Program-made: the position numbers and the translations under genes
NCBI GenBank assembly: GCA_013306675.1
Contig: JABLUY010000028.1
Coordinates: forward strand, 62,001 to 126,000
Direction: 5' to 3'
DNA length: 64,000 bases
DNA from: Thraustochytrium sp. TN22
Lineage: Eukaryota > Sar > Bigyra > Thraustochytrida > Thraustochytriidae
Notes under the pieces: model-generated
What the model was told of the DNA's origin: nothing
What the model saw: only the letters and a program-made list of their open reading frames with translations
Databases searched by the model: none
Shown: one piece after another, positions 20,140 through 29,398 of the stretch
Layout: the number at the start of each line of letters is the position of its first letter
Position numbering within the stretch: the stretch's first letter is position 1

Positions 20140-21951
20140 ATGAAGGTGACCCCGCGCGGCGTGGCCCTGGGCTGCGCTTACTTTACCGGCGTCATCTTCT
20201 TTCTGTACTGGTTCCTCGTCGGCCTCGACCTCCTCGGCGCGGGCTTCACCATCCTGGCCGGCCCGAACGCGGGCTCGCTCTTCAGCGCCGTGGAGAACCC
20301 GATCGCCGGCCTCATGGTCGGCATCCTCGCCACCGTGCTCATGCAGTCGTCGTCCACGACCACTTCCATCGTTGTCACGGCTGCCGGCTCCGGCGTCCTC
20401 GACGTGCACGTGGGCATCCCCATCATCTTCGGCGCCAACATCGGCACCTCCGTCACCAACACCATCGTCTCGCTCGGCTTCGTCGGCGACCGCGAGCAGT
20501 ACCGCCGCGGCTTCGCGGGCGCCACCGTCCACGACATGTTCAACTACCTCAACGTCTGCGTGTGGCTGCCGCTCGAGGCCATCTCGTCCGCCATCAACGG
20601 CGGCAACGGCGGCATCCTCTACCTCATCACCGAGGCCATCAAGGAGTCCTTCGTTGCCTGTGACTCGGCGACGGACGACTGCGAGGACTGGGAGGGCCCA
20701 CTCAAGGTGGTCACCGCGGCCATCTCGAAGAAGATCGTCTCGGTCGACAAGGACGTCGTCAAGGACTTCGCCTACGGCCGCCCGGACATCGACCTGTGCG
20801 CTGGCTTCCTCTGCGGCGCCAACTACAAGATCACTGACGCTGCCACGGGTGCGGGCAAGTGCGGCGACCACAAGTTCTCGCAGAAGCGCTGCGACAAGAC
20901 CGGCACGGCCGTCCTCACCACGCAGTGCGGCTACACGTACTTTGACGAGGACGAGGGCGAGAACGTGACGGTCTCCAAGAAGGAGAAGGCCAAGTTCCAC
21001 TACTGCTTTAAGCCGACGACCTCCTCGGACATCACCGTCGACGAGACCATCCTCGCTGGCGCCCAGGAGCACTTCGACGCCTACAAGATCAACAAGGCGG
21101 GTATCTTCTACGAGAACGACGTGAGCTCCACCGCTGCTGGCTGGATCACGCTCATCCTCTCTCTCGTCATGCTGGTTGTCTCCCTCATCGCCATGGTCAA
21201 GATTCTCGGCCTGGCTGTGCGCGGCGCCGCCGAGGATTTTATGCGCAAGTCGCTCAACTGGAACGGCTACCTGAACATCCTCATTGGCTGCGGCATCACC
21301 ATGTTCGTCCAGTCCTCCTCCGTCACCACCTCGGCGCTTACGCCGCTGGTCGCCATGGGCACGCTGTCCCTGGAGGGCATGCTCCCGCTCACGCTCGGCG
21401 CCAACATCGGCACTACCCTCACCGGCATTCTGGCCGCGCTGGTCTCGGACAAGCCGGAGGGCTTCCAGCTCGCCATGTGCCACGTGCTCTTCAACGTTTT
21501 CGGCACCGTCCTCTTCTACCCGATTCCTGCTATTCGCGCCATTCCCATCGGCGCGGCGCGGCGCCTTGGCGACCTTGCCTACACCTTCAAGGCCTTCCCC
21601 ATCTTCTACATCATCATGCTCTTCCTCGTGTACCCGGGCTTCTTCCTCGCCCTCTCCATCGGCTTTGAGAACGGCGGCGCGGGCACTGCGGGCGCTGTTG
21701 TCGGCCTCGTCGTCTTCGTTATTGTCCACTTGGTCCTCTACCACTGGTACAACAAGCGCGGCGGCAAGGCCTGGCTCGAGCGTTCCTTTGGCTACAACGG
21801 CGACAATGGCGAGGCCGACGCCAAGACCGCCAAGCCTGATGAGGAGTCTGGCGCTCTGCCCGAGGACTCTGCCTCGGATGCCTCCGCTACGGACGCCAAG
21901 ATCGAGGTCGTCCAGGACAAGATCCACGAGGGCACGGTCGTGCCGGTCTAA
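20140..21951 (+). CDS. SLC34-type Na+/phosphate cotransporter, copy F (long tail)
   Basis: 603 residues, the longest copy. The ATG of MKVTPRGVALGCAYFTG is chosen because it aligns with the start of the others, although the MEMP(Q/H)FTPKG leader is replaced. An upstream in-frame extension through the minisatellite is possible but unlikely. Repeat 2 reads QSSSVTTSALTPL where the others have QSSSITTSTLTPL. The loop is a blend: residues around VACDSATDDCEDWEGP resemble A and D, while YTYFDEDEGENVTV and the following segment match B and E. The last membrane segment is private (VVGLVVFVIVHLVLYHWYNK). It ends in a soluble tail of about 45 residues, acidic and serine-rich (DEESGALPEDSASDASATDA) and closing in EGTVVPV, which resembles a C-terminal PDZ-type ligand. 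Such a tail could serve sorting or phospho-control, as in animal NaPi-IIa. Intronless. Confidence 0.93.
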   Translation: MKVTPRGVALGCAYFTGVIFFLYWFLVGLDLLGAGFTILAGPNAGSLFSAVENPIAGLMVGILATVLMQSSSTTTSIVVTAAGSGVLDVHVGIPIIFGANIGTSVTNTIVSLGFVGDREQYRRGFAGATVHDMFNYLNVCVWLPLEAISSAINGGNGGILYLITEAIKESFVACDSATDDCEDWEGPLKVVTAAISKKIVSVDKDVVKDFAYGRPDIDLCAGFLCGANYKITDAATGAGKCGDHKFSQKRCDKTGTAVLTTQCGYTYFDEDEGENVTVSKKEKAKFHYCFKPTTSSDITVDETILAGAQEHFDAYKINKAGIFYENDVSSTAAGWITLILSLVMLVVSLIAMVKILGLAVRGAAEDFMRKSLNWNGYLNILIGCGITMFVQSSSVTTSALTPLVAMGTLSLEGMLPLTLGANIGTTLTGILAALVSDKPEGFQLAMCHVLFNVFGTVLFYPIPAIRAIPIGAARRLGDLAYTFKAFPIFYIIMLFLVYPGFFLALSIGFENGGAGTAGAVVGLVVFVIVHLVLYHWYNKRGGKAWLERSFGYNGDNGEADAKTAKPDEESGALPEDSASDASATDAKIEVVQDKIHEGTVVPV

Positions 21952-22859
21952 TGCGCAAGTCTCTCCTCTCCCTCCTCATTCCACTGTAATTTTATCTTCG
22001 ACCTCTGGCCGCTGGCACTGTGACATTTGCTCATACGATTCCACGTCAGTGACTGACTGTGCGCACATGTTCCTGCATCACTGCCGACCCGGGGAAGCAT
22101 AGTATTCCCCTCGGGCTCTCGCACCGGACGTCCTTGGCAGGATACTGCGTGCGTCACCTAACCTAGCAACGCAAGCTCTTCCATCTTTTTAGAAAGTTCA
22201 CTCGCGAGTGGCCACGGCTCACTCCGATGGCGAATTTCTTGGCTCACTCAAAGTGATCCATGCAGATCGAGGCTCCCAACGAATGGTGTGGGCCCGGCTG
22301 TGGTGAGGGACCCGCCCTATTTTAGACGATTGTCACTGTCGGACACCCTGCGTCAAGACCCCACAGCGTCTTCAGCTCATACCACAACACAGATGTGAAT
22401 CCTGGCCGGCTGCGATAAACGTCCGTCTGGCTCATTGGCGAGCCTCCGCCAATTTATTGGCGGTGGTGGCTCCTGTCCACGGCGGTGCCGCGGTCGTGGC
22501 GAAGTTGCTGATGAGATGATTACGTGTGCCGTCATTCTCTTCCTGGGCGCACCAAGGGGCCTCTCGGTCGATGCACGTGCCATACCAACAACCACTGGCG
22601 GCGCGGCGCTGAAGCAAGGGTCCTCTCGGAGAGAATCTTGCACCTCCGGGAGATCCTCGGGGCAGTACCAGAATGGCCGGCGGCTTGACGCGAAAGGCTG
22701 CTAGGCTTGCTGCCTTGAGCAGCAGCTTGCCTGTGAAGAAAGGGGATCTCTTTCCAGCGGCGCGTGCAGCGCCGCAGCGGCACCAGAACCTGAACTCCAG
22801 TGGCTAGCCGCAGCAGCAGTAGCAGAAGAAGCAGCAGCTCCACACAGCAACAAACCATC
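21952..22859. other. Spacer between copies F and G
   Basis: This is the 3' flank of F and the promoter of G, less GC-extreme than the other spacers. It holds CACGTG at 22574-22579 and the GAATCTTG motif at 22633-22640. The leader of G is CAG-rich. No gene is supported. Confidence 0.5.
22633..22640 (+). promoter_or_regulatory. GAATCTTG motif upstream of copy G
   Basis: About 220 bp before the copy G start codon, inside the block CCTCTCGGAGAGAATCTTG that differs by one base from the block before copy E. Confidence 0.3.
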
Positions 22860-24569
22860 ATGGAGATGCCGCAGTTCACGCCCAAGGGCGTGGCCCTGGG
22901 CTTCGCCTACCTCGTCGGCGTCCTCTTCTTTCTCTACTGGTTCCTCGTCGGCCTCGACCTCCTCGGCGCCGGCTTCACCATCCTCGCCGGCCCCAACGCC
23001 GGCTCGCTCTTCAGTGCCGTGGAGAACCCGGTCGCCGGCCTCATGGTCGGCATCCTCGCCACCGTGCTCATCCAGTCCTCGTCCACCACCACCTCCATCG
23101 TCGTCACGGCCGCCGGCTCCGGCGTCCTCGACGTCGCCGTCGGCATCCCCATCGTCTTCGGCGCCAACATCGGCACCTCCGTCACCAACACCATCGTGTC
23201 GCTCGGCTTCGTCGGCGACCGCGAGCAGTACCGCCGCGGCTTCTCGGGCGCCACCGTCCACGACATGTTCAACTACATGAACGTCTGCCTGTGGCTGCCG
23301 CTCGAGACCATCTCGTCCGCCATCAACGGCGGCAACGGCGGCATCCTCTACCTCATCACCGAGGCCATCAAGGAGTCCTTCTCGGCATGCACCGGCGAGG
23401 GCTGCGAGGAGTGGGAGGGCCCGCTCAAGGTGGTCACCTCGGCCATCTCCAAGAGGGTCGTCGCGGTCGACAAGGACGTCGTCAAGGACTTCGCCTACGG
23501 CCGCCCGTCCATCGACCTGTGCGCCGACTTCCTCTGCGGCACCAACTACAAGATCACCGATGAGCTCACTGGCGCTGGCAAGTGCGGCGACCACAAGTTC
23601 TCGCAGAAGCGCTGCGACAAGACCGGCACGGCCGTCCTCACCACGCAGTGCGGCTACGTGTACTATGACGAGGACGAGGGCGAGAACGTGACGGTGTCCA
23701 AGAAGGAGAAGGCTAAGTTCCACTACTGCTCCAAGCCGACGACCACCTCGGACATCACCGTCGACGAGACCATCCTGGCCGGCGCCCAGACGCACTTCGA
23801 CGCCTACAAGATCAACAAGGCCGGCATCTTCTACGAAAACGACGTCGATGCCTCCGCCGCCGGCTGGGTCACGCTCATCCTCTCGCTCGTCATGCTCATC
23901 GTCTCGCTCATCGCCATGGTCAAGATCCTCGGCCTGGCTGTGCGCGGCACCGCCGAGGAGGTGCTCCAGAAGGCGCTCAACTGGAACGGCTACCTGAACA
24001 TCCTCATTGGCTGCGGCATCACCATGTTCGTGCAGTCCTCCTCCATCACCACCTCGACGCTGACGCCGCTGGTCGCCATGGGCACGCTGTCCCTGGAGGG
24101 CATGCTCCCGCTCACGCTGGGCGCCAACATCGGCACCACCCTCACGGGCGTGCTGGCCGCGCTGGTCTCGGACAAGCCGGAGGGCTTCCAGCTCGCCATG
24201 TGCCACGTGCTGTTCAACGTCTTCGGTGTCCTCGTGTTCTACCCGATCCCCAAGATCCGCTCGCTGCCGATTGGCGCGGCGCGCCGTCTCGGCGACCTGG
24301 CTGCCACCTTCAAGGCCTTCCCCATCTTCTACATCTTCATGCTCTTCCTCGTGTACCCGGGCTTCTTCCTCGCCCTGTCGATTGGTTTCGAGGCCGGTCG
24401 CGGTGGCGCTGCCGGCGCTTCCGTCGGCCTCATCGCCTTCGTCATCATGCACATCAGCATCTGGTGGTGGTACACCAAGCGCGACGGCCGCGCGTGGCTC
24501 GAGCGCTCCTTTGGCCACGACTTTGCCGGCAACGAGGGCAAGGTCGAGGCTACTGCCGTGTCGGCCTAA
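22860..24569 (+). CDS. SLC34-type Na+/phosphate cotransporter, copy G
   Basis: 569 residues, start MEMPQFTPKG. An in-frame leader with serine repeats (from a GTG at 22800) is open, but it is a CAG-rich untranslated leader by comparison with copy D. The first half is nearly the same as B and E. The loop carries YVYYDEDEGENVTV and HYCSKPTTTSD; the post-loop segment VDASAAGWVTLILSL and the helix AEEVLQKALNWNGY are distinct from B and E and approach copies A and C. The C-terminal region matches copy B (VIMHISIWWWYTKRDGRAWL), but the tail is shorter (GNEGKVEATAVSA). All symporter signatures are intact. It is the last member of the array and converges on the GPR107-like gene. Confidence 0.95.
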   Translation: MEMPQFTPKGVALGFAYLVGVLFFLYWFLVGLDLLGAGFTILAGPNAGSLFSAVENPVAGLMVGILATVLIQSSSTTTSIVVTAAGSGVLDVAVGIPIVFGANIGTSVTNTIVSLGFVGDREQYRRGFSGATVHDMFNYMNVCLWLPLETISSAINGGNGGILYLITEAIKESFSACTGEGCEEWEGPLKVVTSAISKRVVAVDKDVVKDFAYGRPSIDLCADFLCGTNYKITDELTGAGKCGDHKFSQKRCDKTGTAVLTTQCGYVYYDEDEGENVTVSKKEKAKFHYCSKPTTTSDITVDETILAGAQTHFDAYKINKAGIFYENDVDASAAGWVTLILSLVMLIVSLIAMVKILGLAVRGTAEEVLQKALNWNGYLNILIGCGITMFVQSSSITTSTLTPLVAMGTLSLEGMLPLTLGANIGTTLTGVLAALVSDKPEGFQLAMCHVLFNVFGVLVFYPIPKIRSLPIGAARRLGDLAATFKAFPIFYIFMLFLVYPGFFLALSIGFEAGRGGAAGASVGLIAFVIMHISIWWWYTKRDGRAWLERSFGHDFAGNEGKVEATAVSA

Positions 24570-24895
24570 TGGCTCTGTCTCTTTTTGGAGGACCGCTGCG
24601 TCATGGCTCAGGCATTTTGTTTCCCCGCCTGGGCTCAAGTACCGCAAGGCAAGTCCTTACGCCGTCAAGCTTAGAAACTTGCACAAGAAACCCAATCTTT
24701 TCACCCCTGCAAGCGCACGAACCGCGTGTCATGTCCGGCCCACTTGCAAGGATCTGTCATCAATCTCCGTTACGTTCATCAGCTCTCTAACATTTTGCGC
24801 AACAATGTAATTACGGCCGTGCAGATCAAAACCCCCAAAGCTCTTGTTCAAGCAAGTGTGTTTGGGGACGCGTGGTCATTTGGCAGCTCTCACGA
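24570..24895. other. Convergent 3' region
   Basis: The 3' flanks of transporter copy G (plus) and the GPR107-like gene (minus) meet here in about 325 bp of lower GC. Nothing else is seen. Confidence 0.6.
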
Positions 24896-26425
24896 TCATG
24901 TACGGGCGAGACCGTCGCCGATGCGATGGCCAAGGCCATCATCGTCATCTGAGAGCTCGTCGTCGTGGCGGCCGTGCTTGTCATCGTCGTCATCGTCGTC
25001 AATGACAAAGTCCGCAGTCGTGTCGGGCGTCTGCATCTCGAGCCCGACCTGGTCAAACTCGTCGAGGTCGTCCGACGTGGGCAGCTGCTGGCTGTAGGCG
25101 TACTGGGCCGTGAGAGAAGAGGGTAGCCAGATATAGCAGATCTGCACGAGGATGCCGAGGAAGAAAAGGTCCCAGAAGGAGACGAGCACATACCAGTAGC
25201 GCCAGGAGATCTCCACGCTCTGCTGCACGACGAGGAGCTCCAGCACCGTAAAGACGACCCAGACGAGGGCCCAGAACGAGAGGGCGCGTGCCAGACGCTG
25301 GTACATGCCGAGCTTGGCGATCTGCTGGCCCTCGCGCAGGTCGTAGAGAATCTCGCTCATGGCGAAGTAGATCCAGAAAAGGATGGTAACATCGCACACG
25401 CTCACAACGAGCGAGGAGAAGTACAGCGCCTCCGTCTGGCGGCCGTGCTTGCTAATGTCCGCAATGCGCTGAAAATCCAACAGCAGCGAGGAGAAGGTGT
25501 AGATGACGCCCAGAGCGAAGATCTTGAGGCTCGTCGCACGCTCTAGCCGCGGCTTGACCACGCCAAAGCCAAGGCACACCGACAGCAGTAGAAGCGCGCT
25601 CGAGCTGCGCTTCAGCACCGAGAGCGCCGATGAGAATGTCAGGTCCGCGCGCATCGGGCAGCAGGACTTGGCGCCGCTCTCGTTCATCTCGAGGTACGTC
25701 ATGAACTGCGCGAACCGCTCCACGAGACCCATGATAATCACTGCCACGATGGCCTTCTGCAGGCCGAGAATGTGGTCCCGATTCCGCAGGCACAGCCCAA
25801 TGTAAACGGCCGCCAGCACCACGTAGCCCAGGCACAGAAAGCCCGTCATGGGCAGCACACCGAAAGTCCATCCGCTCAGGTAGCCGTACGGGTTCCTGTA
25901 CTCAAACGTCGCGTCCACTTGGACGTTCGCGTCCAGGCAGTTGTAAACCAAAATCAGGTGGAAGCCGGTCTTGCTAATGGAGAACTCGTGCGTGCCGTGC
26001 ACTTCCTGGCCGTTGGCCTTCTCGCCGCCGCCGTCCGCCGAGAGCGACCACTCCTCCGAGTCCTCAAAGTTCGACGGCGGGTCGTCGCTGCACAGCGCCT
26101 CCATCTCCACGTCCGCCGAGAGCGCCTCCTCACTCCACCCGTGCAGCACTTTGACGACGCGGCCCAGGTCGTACGCCAGCTCGCCCACGTCCTCGTCCTG
26201 ATCTTCCGCGCGCACCGTCAACGTCACGCGAATGTATGGGTCTGACAGCCCGCCGATCCATGACGGGCTGTCGCTCCGCGCGAACATGGGCATGTCCTTG
26301 ATAAAGTCGCGGAACATCCCGGACTCGATGGTCTCATCCTCGAACTCGAAGATCGACGCCTGCGCCGAGCCCACCAACGCTGCCACCACCAACGCTGCCG
26401 CTGCCAAGAGGCTACGCCGCCCCAT
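24896..26425 (-). CDS. Lung-7TM (GPR107/TMEM87-like, GOST) membrane protein
   Basis: 509-residue protein of the lung seven-transmembrane receptor family, whose characterised members act in the Golgi and endosomal system. A signal peptide is seen at residues 1-23 (RRSLLAAAALVVAALVGSAQA). A luminal domain spans about 24-180, followed by seven hydrophobic segments between about 185 and 432 (the first at GVLPMTGFLCLGYVVLAAVY). The charged, aromatic motifs SKTGFHLILVYNC and NPYGYLSGW before TM1, and SLLLDFQRI and YFAMSEILYDLREGQQIAK inside the bundle, are typical of the family. The cytosolic tail is very acidic with an eight-residue Asp run (476-482 area). The frame extends upstream to 26743, but that part is Ala/Gly low complexity; the ATG directly before the signal peptide is chosen. 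It shares a 520-bp divergent promoter with the next gene. Confidence 0.92.
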   Translation of the reverse strand: MGRRSLLAAAALVVAALVGSAQASIFEFEDETIESGMFRDFIKDMPMFARSDSPSWIGGLSDPYIRVTLTVRAEDQDEDVGELAYDLGRVVKVLHGWSEEALSADVEMEALCSDDPPSNFEDSEEWSLSADGGGEKANGQEVHGTHEFSISKTGFHLILVYNCLDANVQVDATFEYRNPYGYLSGWTFGVLPMTGFLCLGYVVLAAVYIGLCLRNRDHILGLQKAIVAVIIMGLVERFAQFMTYLEMNESGAKSCCPMRADLTFSSALSVLKRSSSALLLLSVCLGFGVVKPRLERATSLKIFALGVIYTFSSLLLDFQRIADISKHGRQTEALYFSSLVVSVCDVTILFWIYFAMSEILYDLREGQQIAKLGMYQRLARALSFWALVWVVFTVLELLVVQQSVEISWRYWYVLVSFWDLFFLGILVQICYIWLPSSLTAQYAYSQQLPTSDDLDEFDQVGLEMQTPDTTADFVIDDDDDDDKHGRHDDELSDDDDGLGHRIGDGLART

Positions 26426-26623
26426 CCTGCCCGACGTCGCCCTGGCCGCGCGAGCTGCCCGAGTCCTCGTCTCGTCTCGTCTCGCTCGCACCCACCGTTG
26501 ACGTGGCACTCGACCCCAAGCCGGCGGCCACAACGCGCCGCGGCTCCGACCCGGCCGGGCCGCGCGAGGGCGCGGGGAGCGCCGCACGCCGCCGCCGCCA
26601 CGCGCGAGGCTTCCGCTTCCGCT

Positions 26624-26658
<35 letters not shown>

Positions 26659-26944
26659 GCGCCGCCGCTGCCGCCGCCGCTGCGCGAAGCGCCGTTGGGT
26701 CGATGTTGATTTGCTCGGATGCTTTGTCGAAGTGCCGCTCCATCGCGCCCGCCGCGCCCCGCGTTGCGCAGACCCGACCGGGACGCTCCGTCCAGTCAAT
26801 TCATTGAATATGGGCGGTGTCTGGTGACCTACGCACAGGAATACATCGTCCGGGTTTGGCGTCGCGCAGGACCGCAGACTGGAAAGCAACTTGAAGTTGA
26901 ACTCGACGCAAGATAAAGCACTGGCAGGCAGGCGCGCGGGCGCG
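26426..26944. promoter_or_regulatory. Divergent promoter, lung-7TM / helical protein
   Basis: 519 bp between two start codons facing away from each other. The left part is (CCG)n-like low complexity (26600-26690). A less GC-rich stretch near 26790-26830 (TCAATTCATTGAATATG) may contain the core promoter; this is inference. Confidence 0.4.
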
Positions 26945-27442
26945 ATGTTGCGGGACCGGACGCGCGCGCGCCTGGTGCAGCTGCAGAGCCTGGTGGAGGC
27001 CGGCGCCGAGCCGGAGACGGTGGCGCGCAAGGTGGACGCCACGAGCGACGCGACGCTCGTGGACGCGCTGCAAAACCCGGGGGCGGCGCTCGCCATTCTC
27101 GCGGGCGAGCCCGACGAGGACCAGCACGCGCAGGGTGCGCTGCTCGCGGCCTGTGGCGGCGATGCGGACCTGGCCAACGATCTCTTCCAGAGCGCAGGCC
27201 GCAACTTGCAGGTGGCGCTCAGCCTCGTGCAGACCAGTGGCTCGTCGTCAAAGAACGAGCCCGTAGACCTTGCGCAGAGCGGCGCGGCGACTGCTCTCGT
27301 CGACCTCGCAGAGGGCGGCGATGCAGACGACGACGACCTCAACGCGCTGGTGGACATTTGCAACGGCGATCGTGCGCTCGCGCGCGACCTTTACGAGAAT
27401 GCTGGCAGGGACCTTGCACGGGCAATGGAGCTTCTGACCTGA
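26945..27442 (+). CDS. Small helical protein with UBA-like repeats, unrecognised
   Basis: 165-residue, fully helical-looking soluble protein. Two segments have a similar pattern: LLAACGGDADLANDLFQSAG followed by NLQVALSLV, and LVDICNGDRALARDLYENAG followed by LARAMELL. This internal repeat resembles the three-helix UBA/CUE/TS-N fold, where a loop of the (M/L)G(F/Y) type is replaced by NGD or GGD, so ubiquitin binding cannot be assumed. The first ATG in the frame (MLRDRTRARL) is used; TTG codons upstream are open. Function unknown. Confidence 0.7.
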   Translation: MLRDRTRARLVQLQSLVEAGAEPETVARKVDATSDATLVDALQNPGAALAILAGEPDEDQHAQGALLAACGGDADLANDLFQSAGRNLQVALSLVQTSGSSSKNEPVDLAQSGAATALVDLAEGGDADDDDLNALVDICNGDRALARDLYENAGRDLARAMELLT

Positions 27443-27914
27443 CCTAGTACCGTGGCCTGGTGTGGCGTAGCGTGAGTCAGAAGTCGTGGGTCAGAAGTCG
27501 TAAGTCAGATGTCGCAGCCACTCACATACCACGGGCAACTTGACCGCGAGCAGCAGAACAAACAACTGTGAAGGGGAAGCGCAGCTTTGCTTCTGTTTTG
27601 CGACCAAAGAGGACAGCTTCAACATGCAAAACAACGTCAGGGGCTGGGAAATGCATGGCCAAGTCTTTTCGGAAATGCATGGCCAAGTCCCTTCTACCGG
27701 CCCTTCTGCTTGGAAATCGCCAAGCGAGAGCAAGAGCAAAACCGATACAGCCAAAAGATGGCAAATTCAATTCATGCCCTCTCTTTAAACCTCCCGCCCC
27801 CTCGGTCTCTCTCCCTCTCTCTCTCTCCGCAGACATTGTATACAGGCACGGCCGGGGCGGACCGCATACATGAGCACGCACGCATGCATGCACCGCCGCG
27901 CGCGCGCGCAGGAC
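27443..27914. other. Convergent 3' region
   Basis: Lies between the 3' ends of the helical-protein gene and ATG8. It contains a short direct repeat (GGAAATGCATGGCCAAGTC at about 27647 and 27670) and pyrimidine-rich sequence near 27800. No gene is supported. Confidence 0.5.
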
Positions 27915-28334
27915 TTACTCCTGCTGAGAGGTAGTGGACTCGCAGAGCTCCTCCAGCGAGGCGGCCACGGCGGCGCGAAAGGTCGCGTCGCCGCCAAAGG
28001 TGCTCTCGCCCGAGTAGGTAACGTAAAGGAAGCCATCCTTGTCCTTCTTGTCCTCGTAGATGGAGGACATGAGCGCCGCGGTCGGCGGCAGCACGTTGTC
28101 GATGAAGACGTAGATGGCCTTCTCCGCCTTGACGTGCAGGCGCTTGCGCAGCACGTAGAGGAACTGCCCGACCGTCAGGTCGTTCGGCACCAGGTACTTC
28201 TTCTTATCGATATCCGGGATGTCGCTCCGCGGGTCGCGCTCGCAGATCACCGGCACGCGGTCAGGGTACTTGGACCTGATGCGCTGCGACTCCTGCTCGC
28301 GCTTCTCAAACGGGTGCTCCTTCTTGAACTGCAT
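27915..28334 (-). CDS. ATG8: Autophagy ubiquitin-like protein Atg8/GABARAP
   Basis: 139-residue precursor of Atg8, the ubiquitin-like protein that is conjugated to phosphatidylethanolamine on autophagic membranes. The hallmark N-terminus [20 protein letters not shown], the core [29 protein letters not shown] and the end [13 protein letters not shown] are all present. Cleavage by Atg4 is expected after Gly114 (TFG then GDATFR). This leaves a propeptide of 25 residues, longer than the one to about ten residues in most Atg8 proteins, and it reads as an amphipathic helix ([17 protein letters not shown]). The frame is open far upstream, but the MQFKKEH start is certain by family. No intron is needed. 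Confidence 0.97.
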   Translation of the reverse strand: MQFKKEHPFEKREQESQRIRSKYPDRVPVICERDPRSDIPDIDKKKYLVPNDLTVGQFLYVLRKRLHVKAEKAIYVFIDNVLPPTAALMSSIYEDKKDKDGFLYVTYSGESTFGGDATFRAAVAASLEELCESTTSQQE

Positions 28335-28418
28335 CTTTCCGCCGCCGCAAGCGAGAGCGCCTCGAGGCCGACCTCGCCGACGCGAGTTCAACCGACCTCG
28401 CCCTACGCGCCGCCGCCC

Positions 28419-28456
28419 GAGCGAGCGAGCGAGCGAGCGAGCGAGCGAGCGAGCGA
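28419..28456. repeat. (GAGC)n microsatellite
   Basis: About nine CGAG/GAGC units about 85 bp upstream of the ATG8 start codon, probably in its leader or core promoter. Confidence 0.9.
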
Positions 28457-29342
28457 GAGAGCGAACGAGCGCGCGCGCGAGCGAGGGCGCCGCCGCCGCC
28501 GACCGCGAGAGAGCGCGCGAGGCTGCGACCGCGGGAACCGCCGGCGAGCGCGAGAGTTGAATTCGAATTGGCGCCAGCCTGCTCCGCTCCGCCTCCTCGC
28601 TCCCTCTCGCTCCTTCCCCGCTCGCAGCTTCGCCCGGCTTCGCCCGCGCGCGCCCTGCTCCCGGCCTAACCCCCGCCCGCCCCCGCCGCCCCCCCTTCCC
28701 CACTGGCGCTTTCGCAGGGCCTCCGGGGGAGCGCCTCTGGGGGGGGCAAGTGGCAGTGGCGAAAGGGGGCGAGCACGACCCAAGATGAGAGCGAAGCTGA
28801 GGCGGGCGGGGGGCACGCGGAGCGGCCAGTGGCGCGCCTAGGGGGGCAGGAGGAAAGAACGCGCGCCGAGAGGGGAAATTTCCGGGAGACGGACGAGGCA
28901 TGGAACGTGCCAGTGCCGAGGGTTACGGGGTGCCAGGAGTTCTGGCCGGCGGTGATGGCGATCAAGGTGGGCAAGACAGGCAGGAGCGGATCGTGGAGGG
29001 ATCTTTGGAAGCCAGGCTGCACTGGCGGGCGGAGCGGGCTTCGCAGCGCTTCGCATCGCTTCGCTCAAGATCGCTTCTTGTAAAAGTGCTGCTCAGGCTT
29101 GCCAGATCGTGGCAGGATCGTCTGCGGGCTGCACGCGGAGCTGACGTGGAATCGCAGTCGAGGGGTTCGAGCTGTCGCACATTGGTCAGCGGGGTTTGGC
29201 AAGACCACCCTGCACCTGCCGTTGCGCGACGAGGACGAACCCTGCTTGTAGTTTGATCCGGGCAACGCAGGCGGAGCTGACCAACGGAGACAGGCACTGC
29301 TGCGTGAACAGCCTCAGCTGCTTGCATACTTATTAGAGTACA

Positions 29343-29387
29343 TCTTCTTCTTCTTCTTCTTCTTCTTTCTTCTCCTTCTCCTTCTTC
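29343..29387. repeat. (CTT)n microsatellite
   Basis: About fifteen CTT-type units with a few interruptions, just beyond the stop codon of the Popeye-like gene. Confidence 0.9.
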
Positions 29388-29398
29388 ACACTCGAGTG

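Larger units (their letters stand above)
28335..29398. other. ATG8 5' flank and Popeye-like 3' flank
   Basis: Contains the ATG8 promoter side, a GAGC microsatellite (28419-28456), a GC-rich stretch to about 28850, and a CTT microsatellite (29343-29387) near the 3' end of the Popeye-like gene. Frames of 300 or so codons here are composition artefacts. Confidence 0.5.

Noticed and set aside
2205-22579. CACGTG hexamers before copies A, D, F and G as Pho4-like phosphate-response boxes
   Set aside because: Attractive biologically, but CACGTG is common in such GC-rich DNA and also occurs inside the coding regions (the CHVLFN codons); copies B and C lack it nearby. Not claimed as a regulatory feature.
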